This document shows positions 63,381-64,000 of a stretch of 64,000 bases of DNA, piece by piece (position 1 is the first letter of the stretch; each line of letters starts with the position of its first letter). Position numbers and translations under genes: made by a program. This stretch comes from Streptomyces chartreusis (GTDB lineage Bacteria; Actinomycetota; Actinomycetes; Streptomycetales; Streptomycetaceae): positions 2,356,001 through 2,420,000 of the forward strand of contig NZ_CP023689.1 in NCBI RefSeq assembly GCF_008704715.1, in the 5' to 3' direction. The notes below the pieces were generated by a model that was given only the letters and a program-made list of their open reading frames with translations, had not been told where the DNA came from and made no database searches.

Positions 63381-64000
63381 TTGTCCGTCCTGCCCCGCCC
63401 CACCGCCGTGCTGTGTGCCTTCGTGGCCGCGGCCGCCCTCCTCCCCACGACCGCCCCCGCCCGCGCGGCGACCACCCTGGCCTTCGGCGCGTGCCCCCAC
63501 TCCGTGCCGAGGCCGCCCGCCCCGGACCGCGTGGAGTGCGGGCGCCTCTCCGTCCCGCTCGACCGGCACCACCCCTCGGGCCCGCACATCGAGATCGCCG
63601 TCTCCCGGGTCCCCGCCTCCGGCACCCCCGCCGAGCGGCGCGGCATCCTGCTGGTGAACCCGGGCGGCCCGGGCGGCTCCGGCCTGCCCTACGCGGTCAC
63701 CAAGCGCGCCAAACTCCCCGCGAGCGTGCGGCGTTCGTACGACGTCATCGGCTTCGACCCGCGTGGCGTCGGCGGCAGCGCGCCCGTCGACTGCGGCGCG
63801 ATGGGCGGCCTGTTCGCGGCGCCGGGCGCGGACCCGGTACCGGTGGGCCCGCGGTCCGAGCGCGCCTATCTCACCGCGCAGCGGCACATGGCCGACGACT
63901 GCGCGGCGGGCGCGGGCACGGAGGCACTTCCGTACCTGTCGACCGAGCAGACCGCGTACGACATGGACGCGATCCGCGCCGCGCTCGGCGAGCCCCGCAC
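63381..64000 (+). CDS. Secreted alpha/beta-hydrolase (tripeptidyl aminopeptidase type), N-terminal part
   Basis: Open from a TTG at 63381 (GGAG six bases upstream) to the window end, 206 codons seen. The signal peptide (LCAFVAAAALLPTTAPARA) is followed by FGACPHS, VECGRLSVPLDRHHP, the oxyanion-region GILLVNPGGPGGSG and YDVIGFDPRGVGGSAPV, all typical of Streptomyces tripeptidyl aminopeptidases (SlpD/E, Tap). The nucleophile Ser elbow lies beyond the window. It is divergent from the metal operon and could share its Zur-box promoter region. Confidence 0.88.
   Translation, partial: MSVLPRPTAVLCAFVAAAALLPTTAPARAATTLAFGACPHSVPRPPAPDRVECGRLSVPLDRHHPSGPHIEIAVSRVPASGTPAERRGILLVNPGGPGGSGLPYAVTKRAKLPASVRRSYDVIGFDPRGVGGSAPVDCGAMGGLFAAPGADPVPVGPRSERAYLTAQRHMADDCAAGAGTEALPYLSTEQTAYDMDAIRAALGEPR

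Overview
The window is high-GC actinobacterial DNA and almost certainly Streptomyces. The evidence is a gamma-butyrolactone (AfsA/receptor) gene pair, two four-gene conservons, rare TTA codons, many GTG/TTG starts, dense ATGA/GTGA gene overlaps, and copies of a short GC-rich interspersed repeat that I recognise from Streptomyces genomes. I found no tRNA, rRNA, CRISPR array, insertion sequence or phage gene.

Layout. 0-1.1 kb: a truncated AfsA-type butyrolactone synthase gene divergent from its TetR-type receptor, with an ARE-like operator between them. 1.1-9 kb: secreted and envelope genes, namely a subtilisin with a P-domain, a chitin/cellulose-type AA10 monooxygenase, an unknown exported protein, a DUF6230/DUF6114 pair, a SAM methyltransferase and an orphan sugar-binding lipoprotein. 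9.2-12.9 kb: conservon 1 (cvnABCD). 12.9-22 kb: a transport and catabolism locus with a ROK repressor and M81 metallopeptidase on one strand, and a peptide-type ABC importer and ROK sugar kinase on the other. 22-23.5 kb: a GH43/AbfB arabinan-type hydrolase. 23.5-31.5 kb: a glycine betaine/osmoprotectant ABC system whose binding-protein gene is separated from its permease/ATPase operon by conservon 2.

31.6-35.8 kb: a large STAND-like NTPase, a small TTA-containing gene and a zeta-toxin kinase form a compact accessory module. 36.1-41.6 kb: glycosyltransferase, DUF2064 and methyltransferase operon, a two-component system and a sugar-nucleotide epimerase. 41.7-46.5 kb: a two-component system divergent from a ferric-reductase-like flavocytochrome, an FMN-binding lipoprotein-like protein and ApbE, together a flavin-based electron-transfer set. 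46.5-51.2 kb: envelope proteins, including a molybdopterin oxidoreductase joined to a cytochrome-b-like membrane domain, and a GT-C-like membrane protein. 51.2-52 kb: a DUF2470 gene preceded by a very good DmdR/IdeR iron box.

52.1-63.2 kb: the most interesting region. It is an unbroken ten-gene minus-strand operon, nearly all genes translationally coupled: ATP-grasp ligase, DUF364-like protein, cysteine-synthase-like PLP enzyme, enolase-superfamily epimerase, MFS exporter, methyltransferase, then a complete Nik/Opp-type ABC importer (binding protein, two permeases, double ATPase). A near-consensus Zur box lies about 90 bp upstream of the first gene. The layout (small-molecule synthesis, MFS export, nickel/peptide-type re-import) parallels the staphylopine/opine metallophore loci, but the enzymes differ, so I propose a zinc-responsive metallophore of unknown structure. 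The window ends inside a secreted tripeptidyl-aminopeptidase-like gene.
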